A stretch of DNA of 64,000 nt from JAUIAI01 sp050633665 (lineage in GTDB: Bacteria > Pseudomonadota > Gammaproteobacteria > Burkholderiales > Burkholderiaceae_E): assembly GCA_050633665.1 (NCBI GenBank), contig JBOEGY010000007.1, forward strand, positions 1 to 64,000. The letters are read 5' to 3'. The notes under the pieces are model-generated. The model was not told the origin of the DNA. It made no database searches and worked only from the letters and a program-made list of their open reading frames with translations. Below, in pieces: positions 26,519 to 35,257 of this stretch. Every line of letters starts with the position of its first letter. Position 1 is the stretch's first letter. Position numbers and translations under genes: made by a program.

Positions 26519-26662
26519 CCGGCTAAACTTCAGCCGGCCGCAGCTACTAGACAAAGACCAGGCGCAGGAACCAGGGAAACGCCTGCGTTCAACGCCATGC
26601 TATGTGGTCAGCGAGCGGACGACAACAGCAAACGAACAGACAGCGGCTGGAGCATAGTTAGG
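26519..26662. other. attC-like integron recombination site
   Basis: About 144 bp from GGCTAAACTTCAGCCGGCCG to a GTTAGGC core at 26656-26662. Outer arms CAGCCGGCCGC and ACAGCGGCTG are imperfect inverted repeats, with an inner AGGCGCAGG/CGCCTGCG stem. It lies directly downstream of the tautomerase gene (minus strand), the position of an attC. The left core is imperfect, so this is less certain than the 53-59 kb sites. Confidence 0.5.
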
Positions 26663-26696
26663 CGCCTTATTACCTCGGTTGGGTTTTCGCATTAAC

Positions 26697-26899
26697 CTAA
26701 TTTTTCTTTAGATCCTGTTTGAGCTGCTTTACTGATTTCCCCCCAACGGCAATATTGTCATCCGGCAGTTCTCGAATCGAGACTAAAAAAGCTCTTTAGG
26801 AATGCCAGTAATTTCAACTGATACTTCAGTTAGTCGATCAATCAACTTTTTCTTTACTTCACTAGATAGTTGACCGGATTCAAAGGCAATAAATGGCAT
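26697..26899 (-). pseudogene. 4-oxalocrotonate tautomerase-like gene with -1 frameshift
   Basis: ATG at 26899 reads MPFIAFESGQLSSEVKKKLI and on to GIPKELF, then meets a stop. Adding one base in the A6 run at 26785-26790 (T6 on the coding strand) restores VSIRELPDDNIAVGGKSVKQ and a normal end near 26697, for 67 aa. Pro2, the catalytic base of tautomerases, is present. The homopolymer position makes a base-call error as likely as true decay. Too short and broken to be seen as one ORF. Confidence 0.75.
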
Positions 26900-27042
26900 T
26901 TGTCTTTCCTTGCTTCTTATTCATGAGAGAGCATTATCACCCGAATTCACAACGTCGGCGTTCAGCGGGAAATTTCGCGGCCGACGGTTAAGAGCAAAAC
27001 CCAGGGTTTGCCGAGAGACTGAGTCCCAGGCACCCAAGCCGA

Positions 27043-27336
27043 TTAACCAAAGAGGCGATGCAGACCACCACTGGCCTCACCACCGTAAAAGACTGCGCCA
27101 ATGGGTACTTCACCCGCAACGGCTGAAGTCACATCAGCGAGACCAGCCCCACTAAATGCCCCGCAAAGTTCGATAAGCTGAACGCCTTCCTCGATCAAAG
27201 CACGCGCGGCATCTGGAGCTGCAGCCACGTCCGGCACGCCGACGCACACCAGAGTGCATTCTTCGCTCCCAATCGTGTCGGTGCGCGTTGTGGTCGAGGT
27301 ACCGCCTAGCGTATAGATAAACCCCCACTTCTTCAT
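27043..27336 (-). CDS. DUF6506 family protein
   Basis: 97 aa. MKKWGFIYTLGGTSTTTRTD at the start, CTLVCVGVPDVAAAPDAARA and LIEEGVQLIELCGAFSGAG match the small DUF6506 family; function unknown. A decayed HxlR-type regulator lies directly upstream, a pairing that may once have been regulatory. Confidence 0.72.
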   Translation of the reverse strand: MKKWGFIYTLGGTSTTTRTDTIGSEECTLVCVGVPDVAAAPDAARALIEEGVQLIELCGAFSGAGLADVTSAVAGEVPIGAVFYGGEASGGLHRLFG

Positions 27337-27357
27337 TTAAAACTCCCCTTGTTTGCA

Positions 27358-27655
27358 TTATTTGAATACCGTCATGACGGTATTGATTGACCGTGGATTT
27401 CGTCCGAACAATTTGGTATCCATACTTCTCGTGCGCCAGTCGCAATGGCCTGGCCCCTGTGTCCGCTCACGCAGCCATTCCGATAGCAGTACAAGCACTC
27501 CAAGCAAAGACGTACCGGGTGCGGTTAGTTGGTATCCGGATCCCATCCCTCGTGCTCAACCATGTCCGCAGCTCGGTCAGTCTGGTGTTGAGCAAACGCT
27601 ACGATGATCGACTTGCCGCTGGAGCAGCCCCGGAAGCGTTGCAATCATACTGACG
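27358..27655 (-). pseudogene. Decayed HxlR/winged-helix regulator
   Basis: On the minus strand one frame gives RLLNTRLTELRTWLSTRDGI (HxlR recognition-helix region). A different frame gives YQLTAPGTSLLGVLVLLSEW (HxlR C-terminal helix). The two pieces need at least one frameshift to join and no start is visible. Family call is from motif resemblance only. Confidence 0.4.
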
Positions 27656-27657
27656 AT

Positions 27658-28302
27658 TTAGACGTAGTGACGTAGCCGCTTACCGGGCAGAAGATCGTAT
27701 TGATACTTCCACTTAGGAAGCCCGGCGATTCGGCCCAGCCATTCATGAACATTTGGGTGGCTCACGGATAAATCGTATCCCGTTTCCTCACTTGGATAGG
27801 ATAGATAAGCGCACATTGAGATGTCCACAATAGTTGCGCGATCACCAATGACGAAAGGCTGATTTGATACTTGCTTTTCCAGGACTCCGAGAAAATCATC
27901 AACTCGCTTGCGAAGATAACTGAGTACCTCTTTATTGGAGTGCTCGGTGAATGTTCTAAGAAAGCGATAGGTTGCCATATGGCCCGAAAGTTTCTGGTTA
28001 TCCCAAAACAGCCAGCGCAAGATCTCAAACTCTTCAGACTCGTTCAACGCGCCAAACTGCCCAAATTTCTTAGCCAGTTTAATTAGCAGTGGTCCAGTCT
28101 GCGTGAGATTTACACCGTCTTCTTCAAGGACAGGTATCTCGCCCATGGGATTTACAGCGGCCCGCCACTCGGGTGTCCAGGTAATCCGTGAGCCAAAGTC
28201 TGTCCAGATGGGCTCAAACTCCTGACCGCACAGTGTCAACATTAAGGCCAGTTTGTAGCTGTTTCCTGATTCGGGAAAATAGTGAAGTCGATATCTTGTC
28301 AT
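27658..28302 (-). CDS. Glutathione S-transferase family protein
   Basis: 214 aa. The thioredoxin-like N-domain (MTRYRLHYFPESGNSYKLAL) contains NPMGEIPVLEEDG and LTQTGPLLIKLAKKFG, the glutathione-binding cis-Pro and acidic-Ser regions, with Ser13 or Tyr as the likely thiol partner. The helical C-domain has QPFVIGDRATIVDISMCAYL with the conserved N-cap/hydrophobic staple. The substrate is unknown. An attC-like site lies 52 bp upstream of its start. Confidence 0.85.
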   Translation of the reverse strand: MTRYRLHYFPESGNSYKLALMLTLCGQEFEPIWTDFGSRITWTPEWRAAVNPMGEIPVLEEDGVNLTQTGPLLIKLAKKFGQFGALNESEEFEILRWLFWDNQKLSGHMATYRFLRTFTEHSNKEVLSYLRKRVDDFLGVLEKQVSNQPFVIGDRATIVDISMCAYLSYPSEETGYDLSVSHPNVHEWLGRIAGLPKWKYQYDLLPGKRLRHYV

Positions 28303-28353
28303 TTGCTCTTTCTTGCAGTGAATGTGAGTGGTCTACGGGCTTCTTGCTGTGAA

Positions 28354-28498
28354 GCATAACGCCTAGTTAACCAGCGCTTTAGAAGATGATTGGATCTGCG
28401 CGGAGCGCAGGTTTAATGGGAGGTTGTACAGTATGGCGAATCTTTTCTTTCCGTTAGTAGTTTACGAGCCATTGCGGACTCTCACTACGACGTTATGT
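28354..28498. other. attC-like site between GST and DUF2200 genes
   Basis: 145 bp from GCATAACGCCTAGTTAACCA to GTTATGT (28492-28498). The inner hairpin GGATCTGCGCGGAGCGCAGG resembles the GGTTCTGCGC/GCGCAGGTTC hairpin of the 53-59 kb attC sites, and the left arm GTTAACC(A/G)GCGC matches the site at 55459. This suggests the same integron lineage. Confidence 0.65.
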
Positions 28499-28537
28499 TA
28501 TGAGTAGTGCCACCGCCGGTAGTGCCACCGCCCTGTG

Positions 28538-28903
28538 TTATGAATCCCTCAGTATCTTTTCGATTTTTTTACCCTTGGCCAGTTCATCCACAAGCTTGTC
28601 GAGATAGCGAACTTTTCGCGTCAAAGGATTTGCTATCTCCTCAACGCGGTATCCGCAAATCACGCCTGTTATTAGATGAGCGCCAGGATTGAGAGTTGCT
28701 TTGTGAAAGAAATCTTCAAAAGTCGCCTGATCTTTGATTAGCTTATTTAAATCCTTGTCGGAATAGCCGGTCAGCCACTTGATAACCAGATGCAGGTCAT
28801 TCTTCGACCTACCCTTTTTCTCGATTTTAGTTACATAGTGCGGGTATACAGATGCAAATGTCATCTTTGCAATTGCATCGTCGTGGTGGCTTGTGTCCTT
28901 CAC
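28538..28903 (-). CDS. DUF2200 family protein
   Basis: 121 aa from a GTG at 28903; an internal ATG 13 codons in is possible. FASVYPHYVTKIEKKGRSK, VIKWLTGYSDKDLNKLI, LITGVICGYRVEEIANP and the tail RYLDKLVDELAKGKKIEKIL are diagnostic of DUF2200, function unknown. Its 3' end reappears as a frameshifted remnant at 45751-45798, evidence of a second, lost copy. Confidence 0.85.
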   Translation of the reverse strand: MKDTSHHDDAIAKMTFASVYPHYVTKIEKKGRSKNDLHLVIKWLTGYSDKDLNKLIKDQATFEDFFHKATLNPGAHLITGVICGYRVEEIANPLTRKVRYLDKLVDELAKGKKIEKILRDS

Positions 28904-29036
28904 TTTCTCTTCAACTTCCGTTATTGGTGAATAATCGGGTTGCCGGGTACCGCTCTAGATAGTAATACGGGTCGGCGACGCTGACCTGGGTTCACTTCGC
29001 GTCTTAGCGGTATCGGCCGCGTATGCATAACAACGA

Positions 29037-29071
29037 GCAACGAACGGCGGGTTCGCCTCAACCCGCCCGTT
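29037..29071. repeat. Inverted repeat upstream of the MDR gene
   Basis: GGCGGGTT (29046-29053) and AACCCGCC (29060-29067), 6-nt loop, with flanking CGAAC/CGTTC extending it. GCATAAC lies just to the left (29024-29030), as in the attC at 28354, so this could be a collapsed attC at the array edge. Confidence 0.5.
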
Positions 29072-29151
29072 CCAGGCGCCGACAGACAGCATACCCCTGA
29101 TGACGCTACCACAGTAATATGCAGGCATTCCCGGGATAAATGGAGACATCA

Positions 29152-30123
29152 ATGAGAGCAGCAGTTGTGAGCGAAGGCGGCCTGGAAATCAGGGATGTCG
29201 AGGCGCCCAAACCGTCATCCAGCGAAGTCCTGATCCGGGTCAAAGCCTGCGGCCTGAACCGGGCCGATTCAATGGTCGCCAGCGGCATGACGCACGGCAG
29301 CATCGGTGGGCGCGGCACCATCCCGGGGATGGAATTTGCCGGCGAAGTCATCGACGTCGGCGCCGAGGTACAGGGTTTCAAACCGGGTGATCGAGTGATG
29401 TGCGGCGGCCATTCCGGCTGGGCGGAATACGCAACCGCTGACTGGGGACGCGCCGTGGCGATCCCCGACAACATGAGCTGGTCGCAGGCCGCCACCTTGC
29501 TGACCGGCCTGCAAACAATGCATAACGCAATCGTCACCGCTGGCCGTCTGCAACCAGGTGAATCCGTCTTGATTCAAGGGGCGAGTACTGGCGTTGGGCT
29601 GATGGGCATGCAAATAGCCAAGGCGATGGGCGCCGGGTTGGTGATCGGCTCGTCCACCAACCCGCAGCGGCGCGCGCGGCTGACGGAATTTGGTGCGGAC
29701 CTTGCCATCGATTCAAAAGACCCACGATGGGTCGAGCAAGTGCTACAGGCAACCGACGGCAAAGGCGTGCACTTGATTGTTGATCAGCTCTCGGGCTACG
29801 CGGCGAATCAGAATCTCGCCGCAGCCCGTGTGTTGGGTCGCATCATTAACGTTGGCCGGCTGGGCGGGTTCACCGGTGAATTCAACTTTGATTTGCATGC
29901 CGCGCGTCGCATCGATTATATCGGCGTCACTTTTCGCACAAGATCATTGCAGGAAGTTCGCGATATCGTGCAGGCGATGAAAAACGATTTGTGGGGTGCC
30001 GTGACAGCCGGCAAGCTTTCGCTGCCGGTTGACCGTGAGTTTTCCCTCAGTGAAGCGGCTAACGCGGTCGATTACATGAAAGCCAACCGGCATTTCGGGA
30101 AAATTGTGCTAACGCTACCCTGA
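29152..30123 (+). CDS. Zinc-independent MDR oxidoreductase (quinone reductase-like)
   Basis: 323 aa. The start MRAAVVSEGGLEI at 29152 is set by GGAGA 6 nt upstream; an earlier ATG at 29140 is less likely. A GroES-like N-domain (GLNRADSMVASGMTHG) is followed by a Rossmann motif, LIQGASTGVGLMGMQIAKAM (about 144). Zinc-ligand cysteines are lacking, so an NADPH quinone or enoyl reductase is the best guess. It converges on the ligase at 30167. Confidence 0.85.
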   Translation: MRAAVVSEGGLEIRDVEAPKPSSSEVLIRVKACGLNRADSMVASGMTHGSIGGRGTIPGMEFAGEVIDVGAEVQGFKPGDRVMCGGHSGWAEYATADWGRAVAIPDNMSWSQAATLLTGLQTMHNAIVTAGRLQPGESVLIQGASTGVGLMGMQIAKAMGAGLVIGSSTNPQRRARLTEFGADLAIDSKDPRWVEQVLQATDGKGVHLIVDQLSGYAANQNLAAARVLGRIINVGRLGGFTGEFNFDLHAARRIDYIGVTFRTRSLQEVRDIVQAMKNDLWGAVTAGKLSLPVDREFSLSEAANAVDYMKANRHFGKIVLTLP

Positions 30124-30166
30124 CCTTCGCGCCTAAACTTCGATGCGCAATACCGTGCGCCAGGCG

Positions 30167-31705
30167 TTAGCTTCCAGACACCCGGCGCTCGTGCCCTGCC
30201 CAGAACGGTTCTCTCAGGTCTTTGCGTTTAATCTTGCCCACCGGGCTCTTGGGCAATGGCTCAGCCTGCAATGTCACGCCACCGGGTTTTTTGTATGAAC
30301 CCAGTCTTTGGGCACAAAGCTCAATCACTTGTTCAGCAGTGACTGAAGCGCCGGGGGTCACCGTACAGACGGCGTGTGGTGACTCGCCCCATTTCTCATG
30401 CGGCACGCCGAACACGGCCACTTCAATCACCTGGGGGTGATCCGCAATCACATTCTCCAACTCCATCGGCCAGATGTTGTAGCCGCCGGAAATAATCATG
30501 TCATCGGCACGATCAACGATATAGAGATAACCGTTTTCATCGAGCCGCCCCATGTCACCGGTTTTTACCCAGCCCCTGACCACACGCTCTGCGGTCGCTT
30601 CCGGGTTGTTCCAGAACCCGGTCATCTGACCATCACATCTGGCCACAATCTCGCCGACCTCGCCGCGCGGCAACGCCTGGTTTTCTTCGTCCCATATCTG
30701 AATCTGCGCAAACGGTAATGGCATCCCACAGGCGCGCAATGGTGTCGAGCCCTCAAGATCGGCGAACCACTGGGCGGGGCCCATCATCGCCACCGGGAGT
30801 ACTTCGGTCTGGCCATAACCCTGGTACAACACATCGCCAAACACTTGTCTGGCGGCCAGCGCGGTGGCATCGGCGATGGGGGCGGCGGCGACCAGCAGAC
30901 ATTTCAGTTTGGAGAAGTCTCTGGTTTTGCCGGTTTGATCGCGTAGCAGCGCATTGAGCATGGTCGGCACCACGAACAGGTAGCCGATACCTTCTTTTTC
31001 TATAAGATCCAGTGTCTCAGGCGGATCGAAGTGCGACAACATCACGTTGCAGCCGCCAGACAAGAAAGTAGGCAGGTATTGATAGCCCGAGCCATGCGAA
31101 ATCGGACCGAGATGCAGACACTTGTCACCCGGCTCTACCGGCGGAAACGCATAAAACCAGTCGCGCCCGGCGCTTAGCCAGGCCCGGTGAGTATAGGCAA
31201 CCCCTTTTGACTGCCCGGTCGTTCCCCCGGTATGGCGAATAATGAAGTTGTCTTGCGGCTTGATATCGATCTCGGGCAGTTGGGATGATTGCCCAGCGAG
31301 CCACGACTCATAGGAGTCGTCACGAACAACCAGATGTTCAAGCGACGCTATCCGCGCCTGAATGCCATCGACTTCATGCAGATACTGGCTACTGACGACA
31401 AGCGCTTTGCACCCGGTGTGCGACAACATATGCACATGCGCTTCCATTCCGTTTCTTGGGTACAAAGGCACCCGAACCAGATTGGCAATCGCGGCGCCAT
31501 GAAAGAAATCAGCAGCCTCGACAGAATTATCTTCCAGCACCCCGACCCGGTCACCAGGTTGCAAGCCGAGCGCCAGCAAGCCGTTGGCGGTCTGTATACC
31601 GCGCAGCCATGCCTGGGAAAAAGTCAGGCGATGCTCACCGTGGACTACACATTCGCGAGCGGCATTATTGATTACCGCCTGATGCATTAAGGTTCTGACA
31701 TCCAT
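30167..31705 (-). CDS. AMP-dependent acyl/aryl-CoA ligase
   Basis: 512 aa, ANL superfamily. Motifs: IRHTGGTTGQSKGVAYTHRA (about 155, A3), GYGQTEVLPVAMMG (A5), TGDMGRLDENGYLYIVDRAD (A7) and the C-terminal PKSPVGKIKRKDLRE with the catalytic Lys. It forms acyl-CoA from an unknown acid. Given the neighbouring acyl-CoA dehydrogenase and hpa genes, an aromatic or branched acid is plausible. Confidence 0.88.
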   Translation of the reverse strand: MDVRTLMHQAVINNAARECVVHGEHRLTFSQAWLRGIQTANGLLALGLQPGDRVGVLEDNSVEAADFFHGAAIANLVRVPLYPRNGMEAHVHMLSHTGCKALVVSSQYLHEVDGIQARIASLEHLVVRDDSYESWLAGQSSQLPEIDIKPQDNFIIRHTGGTTGQSKGVAYTHRAWLSAGRDWFYAFPPVEPGDKCLHLGPISHGSGYQYLPTFLSGGCNVMLSHFDPPETLDLIEKEGIGYLFVVPTMLNALLRDQTGKTRDFSKLKCLLVAAAPIADATALAARQVFGDVLYQGYGQTEVLPVAMMGPAQWFADLEGSTPLRACGMPLPFAQIQIWDEENQALPRGEVGEIVARCDGQMTGFWNNPEATAERVVRGWVKTGDMGRLDENGYLYIVDRADDMIISGGYNIWPMELENVIADHPQVIEVAVFGVPHEKWGESPHAVCTVTPGASVTAEQVIELCAQRLGSYKKPGGVTLQAEPLPKSPVGKIKRKDLREPFWAGHERRVSGS

Positions 31706-31979
31706 TGCTCGTACTCGTCTCTTTTAGGTCTCTATTAGCCTAGCTCTCAGGTTCGCTGGTACTGGCCCGAATCAGGTGCGCCAGCGGCTGGTAATCCGTC
31801 GCGGGATCCTGGTCATCGTACCGGACGCGAAAACGACTGTCTCTTTAGCCACAGAGGACGGCGAGCTGGACTCGCCCATTTCCCTGACAAGCGATCGTGG
31901 TTTTTGCCGAGCCGTCGTGCCGAGCGGTCGTGCCCAGCGGGACAGGCCGGGCCATATTCAACAGGCACCGCCGTTGGTA

Positions 31980-33578
31980 TTACTGACGCGGTTTGCGCCA
32001 CAGTAAGACCAGCGGAATCACTGCAAAACATGTCCAGGTGTACAGCAAAAATGCGTTATTAAACGCAATCAGCCGGGCCTGCCTGAAGGTTTCTCCGTTC
32101 AACGCCTGTAGCCCGGCCTGCGTGTCAGTACTCCACAGCCCGCTGATTGAGCCATATTGCAGCCGTTCATTAAACAGCGTCAGTCCCTGCACCAGTTCGG
32201 CATAATTGATCTGGCTGAATCGTACGATAACGATAAACGACAAGGCAATGTAAAGACTCTGGCCAACATTGCGCAACAGATGAAAAATCGCGGCGCCGTC
32301 GGGCAACAGGCGCTCCGGCAAAGTGGCAAATGCAGCGGTGGTTACCGGTACCCACAGAATGCCACTGCCCAGGCCTTGCAGCAGCCCTGCCCAGGCGATC
32401 CAGTCGGCTTGCACTGCCGGATGAACTGTCGCCAGCGCCCAGCCGCTGAAACCAATCAGCGCAAACCCAATCGACATGCTGATGCGCGGATCAATGCTGC
32501 CCATTCGACCGGCAATATAGAATCCGGCGATCATGCCGATGCCGCGCATAGCCAGCAGCCAGCCAACCAGTGAATCCGGATAACCCATAAGACCTTGCAG
32601 CAGCGCCGGCAACAGCGTAATCGGCGTGAAGTTCAACATGCCGTAAAAGCTCACGAGCACCAGGCCAATCGCGTAATTTCGGTCGCGCAGCAACTCGCGA
32701 TTAAAAAACGGTTGGTCGCAAGTCCAGGTGTGCACGACAAACAGGTAGCCGGCCAGGACCAGACCGGCGCAATAGATCAGGATCTCGCCCGATTCAAACC
32801 AGCCGAGATTCTCGCCACGATCAAGCATCAGTTGCAGGCACGCGATGACTACCGAAAGCGTCAAGAAGCCCGTCCAGTCCAGTCGTTGATCCTCCCCTTT
32901 CTTGCCCGGGCGAATGAAGGCCAGCGTCATCAACATTGCCGCGAGACTTACCGGCACCAGCAGCAGGAAAATAGCCCGCCAGTTGTAATACTCGGCAATA
33001 TAGCCGCCGATCACCGGCGCCACGCCCATTCCGGCGACCACCGCCATGCCAAAGAAACCCTGAGCCATTGCCCGTTTTTCCGGGCTGAAGGTAGACAACA
33101 CCAGCGCTTGTGACACCGGCACAATCGGCGCACCAAACATGCCTTGCATGACGCGATACACCAGCATAGGCGTCAACGATTGCGCAGTCGCACACAGGAA
33201 AGAAGCAACCGCAAACCCGGCAACGCTGAGCAAAAGCAGATTGCGCTGGCCGAGTTTGGCCGTGAGCCAGCCCGTCATCGGCGTCACGATCGCGGTGCCA
33301 ACCACATTCAGTGTCACCACCCAGGCGATCTGATCAGGGCTGGCCGATAGCGACCCCTGCAATTGCGGCAGCGCGACATTGACCACCGTGACGGTCATCG
33401 AATAAAGCATGGTGCATAGCGAAACCGTCAACAAAACCAGATACGGGCTCGGTGCTGGCAGATCGCGCGGATTGTCCAGGGTCTGGCTCACGAGGCGTTT
33501 CGAGGTGACTGGTGATTGAATATGAGGTGATTGCGCGATGGCATGAGATATCCGGACAATAGTTGCATAGACAATCAT
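31980..33578 (-). CDS. DHA2-family (EmrB-like) MFS drug exporter
   Basis: About 532 aa from ATG 33578 (MIVYATIVRISHAIAQSPHI); a longer frame is open upstream but would cross the regulator's promoter. Fourteen hydrophobic segments fit DHA2. Motifs: TVVNVALPQLQGSL (TM1), the GWLTAKLGQRNLLLLSVAGF loop (motif A) and VMQGMFGAPIVPVSQAL (motif C-like). It faces the MarR-EmrA pair divergently, a common arrangement for a pump with its own repressor. Substrate unknown. Confidence 0.88.
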   Translation of the reverse strand: MIVYATIVRISHAIAQSPHIQSPVTSKRLVSQTLDNPRDLPAPSPYLVLLTVSLCTMLYSMTVTVVNVALPQLQGSLSASPDQIAWVVTLNVVGTAIVTPMTGWLTAKLGQRNLLLLSVAGFAVASFLCATAQSLTPMLVYRVMQGMFGAPIVPVSQALVLSTFSPEKRAMAQGFFGMAVVAGMGVAPVIGGYIAEYYNWRAIFLLLVPVSLAAMLMTLAFIRPGKKGEDQRLDWTGFLTLSVVIACLQLMLDRGENLGWFESGEILIYCAGLVLAGYLFVVHTWTCDQPFFNRELLRDRNYAIGLVLVSFYGMLNFTPITLLPALLQGLMGYPDSLVGWLLAMRGIGMIAGFYIAGRMGSIDPRISMSIGFALIGFSGWALATVHPAVQADWIAWAGLLQGLGSGILWVPVTTAAFATLPERLLPDGAAIFHLLRNVGQSLYIALSFIVIVRFSQINYAELVQGLTLFNERLQYGSISGLWSTDTQAGLQALNGETFRQARLIAFNNAFLLYTWTCFAVIPLVLLWRKPRQ

Positions 33579-33597
33579 ATGCTTGCCTATTATTGTC
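33555..33597. promoter_or_regulatory. Probable MarR operator in the divergent promoter
   Basis: GACAAT occurs at 33555-33560 and 33570-33575, with the inverse ATTGTC at 33592-33597. The GACAAT/ATTGTC pair brackets the pump start codon at 33578 and lies 20 bp before marR. Repressor sites straddling a divergent promoter are usual for MarR proteins. Inference from position. Confidence 0.45.
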
Positions 33598-33617
33598 AGG
33601 GTAATTAAACTTGCCCG

Positions 33618-34103
33618 ATGCAGCAAGAGAGCCTGGACCGAAACTTTGGATTGATATTGCACGACGTGGCGAGGTTGCTGCGGACCAACTTCGACCGCCG
33701 CGTCCGAGACCTGGGGCTAACCCGCTCGCAGTGGTGGGTATTGACCCATCTGTACCGCCAAGACGGGCTGACGCAGACCGAACTGGCTGAGCTGATGGAG
33801 ATCGAAAAACCGAGTCTCGGTAGATTGCTCGACCGGCTAGAAACCAAGAACTGGATTACGCGCCGCAACGACCCCAAAGATCGGCGCGCCAATCGCGTGT
33901 ACCTGACCGTTGACGTCAAGCCGCTGGTGCGGCAGATGCGCCAGCACGCCCTGGCCGTTCGCCAGCAAGCCCTCGGTGGTTTATCCGATAACCAGCGCGA
34001 GCAGTTTGTGGACACCTTGTTGCAGATTAAAGAAAACTTACAGGAACCAGACGCTCCGTCTTCCAGTGCGCCACAACGCGCCTCTTCCCGCGCACACCGA
34101 TGA
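33618..34103 (+). CDS. MarR-family transcriptional regulator
   Basis: 161 aa. Winged-helix core: LGLTRSQWWVLTHLYRQDGL, TQTELAELMEIEKPSLGRLL (recognition helix) and the wing NDPKDRRANRVYLT with the DxR motif. Its last codons overlap emrA by 4 nt (ATGA). It likely represses both itself and the divergent exporter, with a small-molecule ligand as inducer. Confidence 0.92.
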   Translation: MQQESLDRNFGLILHDVARLLRTNFDRRVRDLGLTRSQWWVLTHLYRQDGLTQTELAELMEIEKPSLGRLLDRLETKNWITRRNDPKDRRANRVYLTVDVKPLVRQMRQHALAVRQQALGGLSDNQREQFVDTLLQIKENLQEPDAPSSSAPQRASSRAHR

Positions 34104-35221
34104 GCAAGACGACCGAGCCCACCGCTGACAGTCCGCGCTCAGACAAGCGCACCGGGCGCCTGCTCGCACGGGTGCTGCTGCTGGGCCTGGTGCCGCTGGT
34201 TGCGATCCTGCTCGGGCTGTATATCTATTACACCGGCGGTCGTTATGTGAGCACCGAGAACGCCTATGTGCGAGCCGAAATCATCGCGATCAGCTCCGAT
34301 GTGGATGGGCGGGTGAGCGCCGTCAAGGTCAGAAACAATCAGCGAGTCGCCCGTGGCGCCGAGTTGTTCCGTATTGACCCCGAGCCGTTTCAGTTGATGG
34401 TCGGCGAGGCCCAGGCACAGTTGCAACAAGCGCGAACCTCAATAGAAACCCTTCGTTCTGACTACCGTGAGGCCATGGCCTCTATTCGCACGGCCAGCCA
34501 ACAGGTGCGCTATCTCAAACGCCGGCTCAATCGGCAAGCAACCTTAATGAAGCGCGGAGTCATCACCGAAGAAAAACTGGAAGACGCCGCCCACGAACTA
34601 AGAGTGGCCGAGCAGCAAGTCACCACGCTCAGCCATCGCGCCCGCCGCGCGCTAGCCAGTCTGGGCGGTAATGTTGATATTGACTATGCTAACCACCCGA
34701 CATACCAGGCCGCCCGGTTCCGGCTTGAGCAGGCCCGCACCCGCGAACGGCAAACCGTCGTGCGCGCCCCGGCCGACGGCGTCGTCAGCAACATGTTGCT
34801 GCAGGTCGGAGAATATGCCGAAGAAGGCAAGGCAATCTTCAGCCTGGTCAACGACAATCTCACATGGGTCGAGGCCAATCTGAAAGAGACTCAACTCACT
34901 CATCTGGCCCCGGGCCAGAAGGCCACCTTGAGCGTTGACGCCTATCCCGACATCCAGTGGCCAGCCGTTGTCAGTGACATCGCGCCGGCGACCGGCGCCG
35001 AGTTCGCACTGCTACCACCGCAAAATGCCACAGGTAACTGGGTAAAAGTTGTGCAACGGGTACCGGTGCGCCTGCGAATTGAACCGCAATCAGACGCGCC
35101 TCGACTGCGGGCCGGCATGACTGTGATTGCGGAGATCGATACGCAACATCAGCGGGAGTGGCCGTTGCCATTTGGGGAAGAACTGGGTAGATGGTTAAAG
35201 CGCTCAGCGCCCGGCAGATGA
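34100..35221 (+). CDS. emrA: EmrA-type membrane fusion protein
   Basis: 373 aa. One N-terminal TM (LLARVLLLGLVPLVAILLGL, residues about 21-43), then the HlyD/EmrA biotinyl-lipoyl segment STENAYVRAEIIAISSDVDG, a long alpha-hairpin (about 95-200) and the second half with VVRAPADGVVSNMLLQVGEY. It would pair with the divergently encoded DHA2 exporter to span the periplasm. Coupled to marR. Confidence 0.9.
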   Translation: MSKTTEPTADSPRSDKRTGRLLARVLLLGLVPLVAILLGLYIYYTGGRYVSTENAYVRAEIIAISSDVDGRVSAVKVRNNQRVARGAELFRIDPEPFQLMVGEAQAQLQQARTSIETLRSDYREAMASIRTASQQVRYLKRRLNRQATLMKRGVITEEKLEDAAHELRVAEQQVTTLSHRARRALASLGGNVDIDYANHPTYQAARFRLEQARTRERQTVVRAPADGVVSNMLLQVGEYAEEGKAIFSLVNDNLTWVEANLKETQLTHLAPGQKATLSVDAYPDIQWPAVVSDIAPATGAEFALLPPQNATGNWVKVVQRVPVRLRIEPQSDAPRLRAGMTVIAEIDTQHQREWPLPFGEELGRWLKRSAPGR

Positions 35222-35257
35222 ACCCGCGCATTGCTTTGTCGCAACGGACAAGGGCCG

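Noticed and set aside
29037..29071. tRNA-like T-arm (GGGTTCGCCTC)
   Set aside because: No acceptor stem or cloverleaf forms; it is a simple inverted repeat.
30131..30172. attC-like palindrome at the end of the second ligase gene
   Set aside because: Cores do not match (GCCTAAA and GTTAGCT), the gene is large and in a catabolic setting; likely chance.
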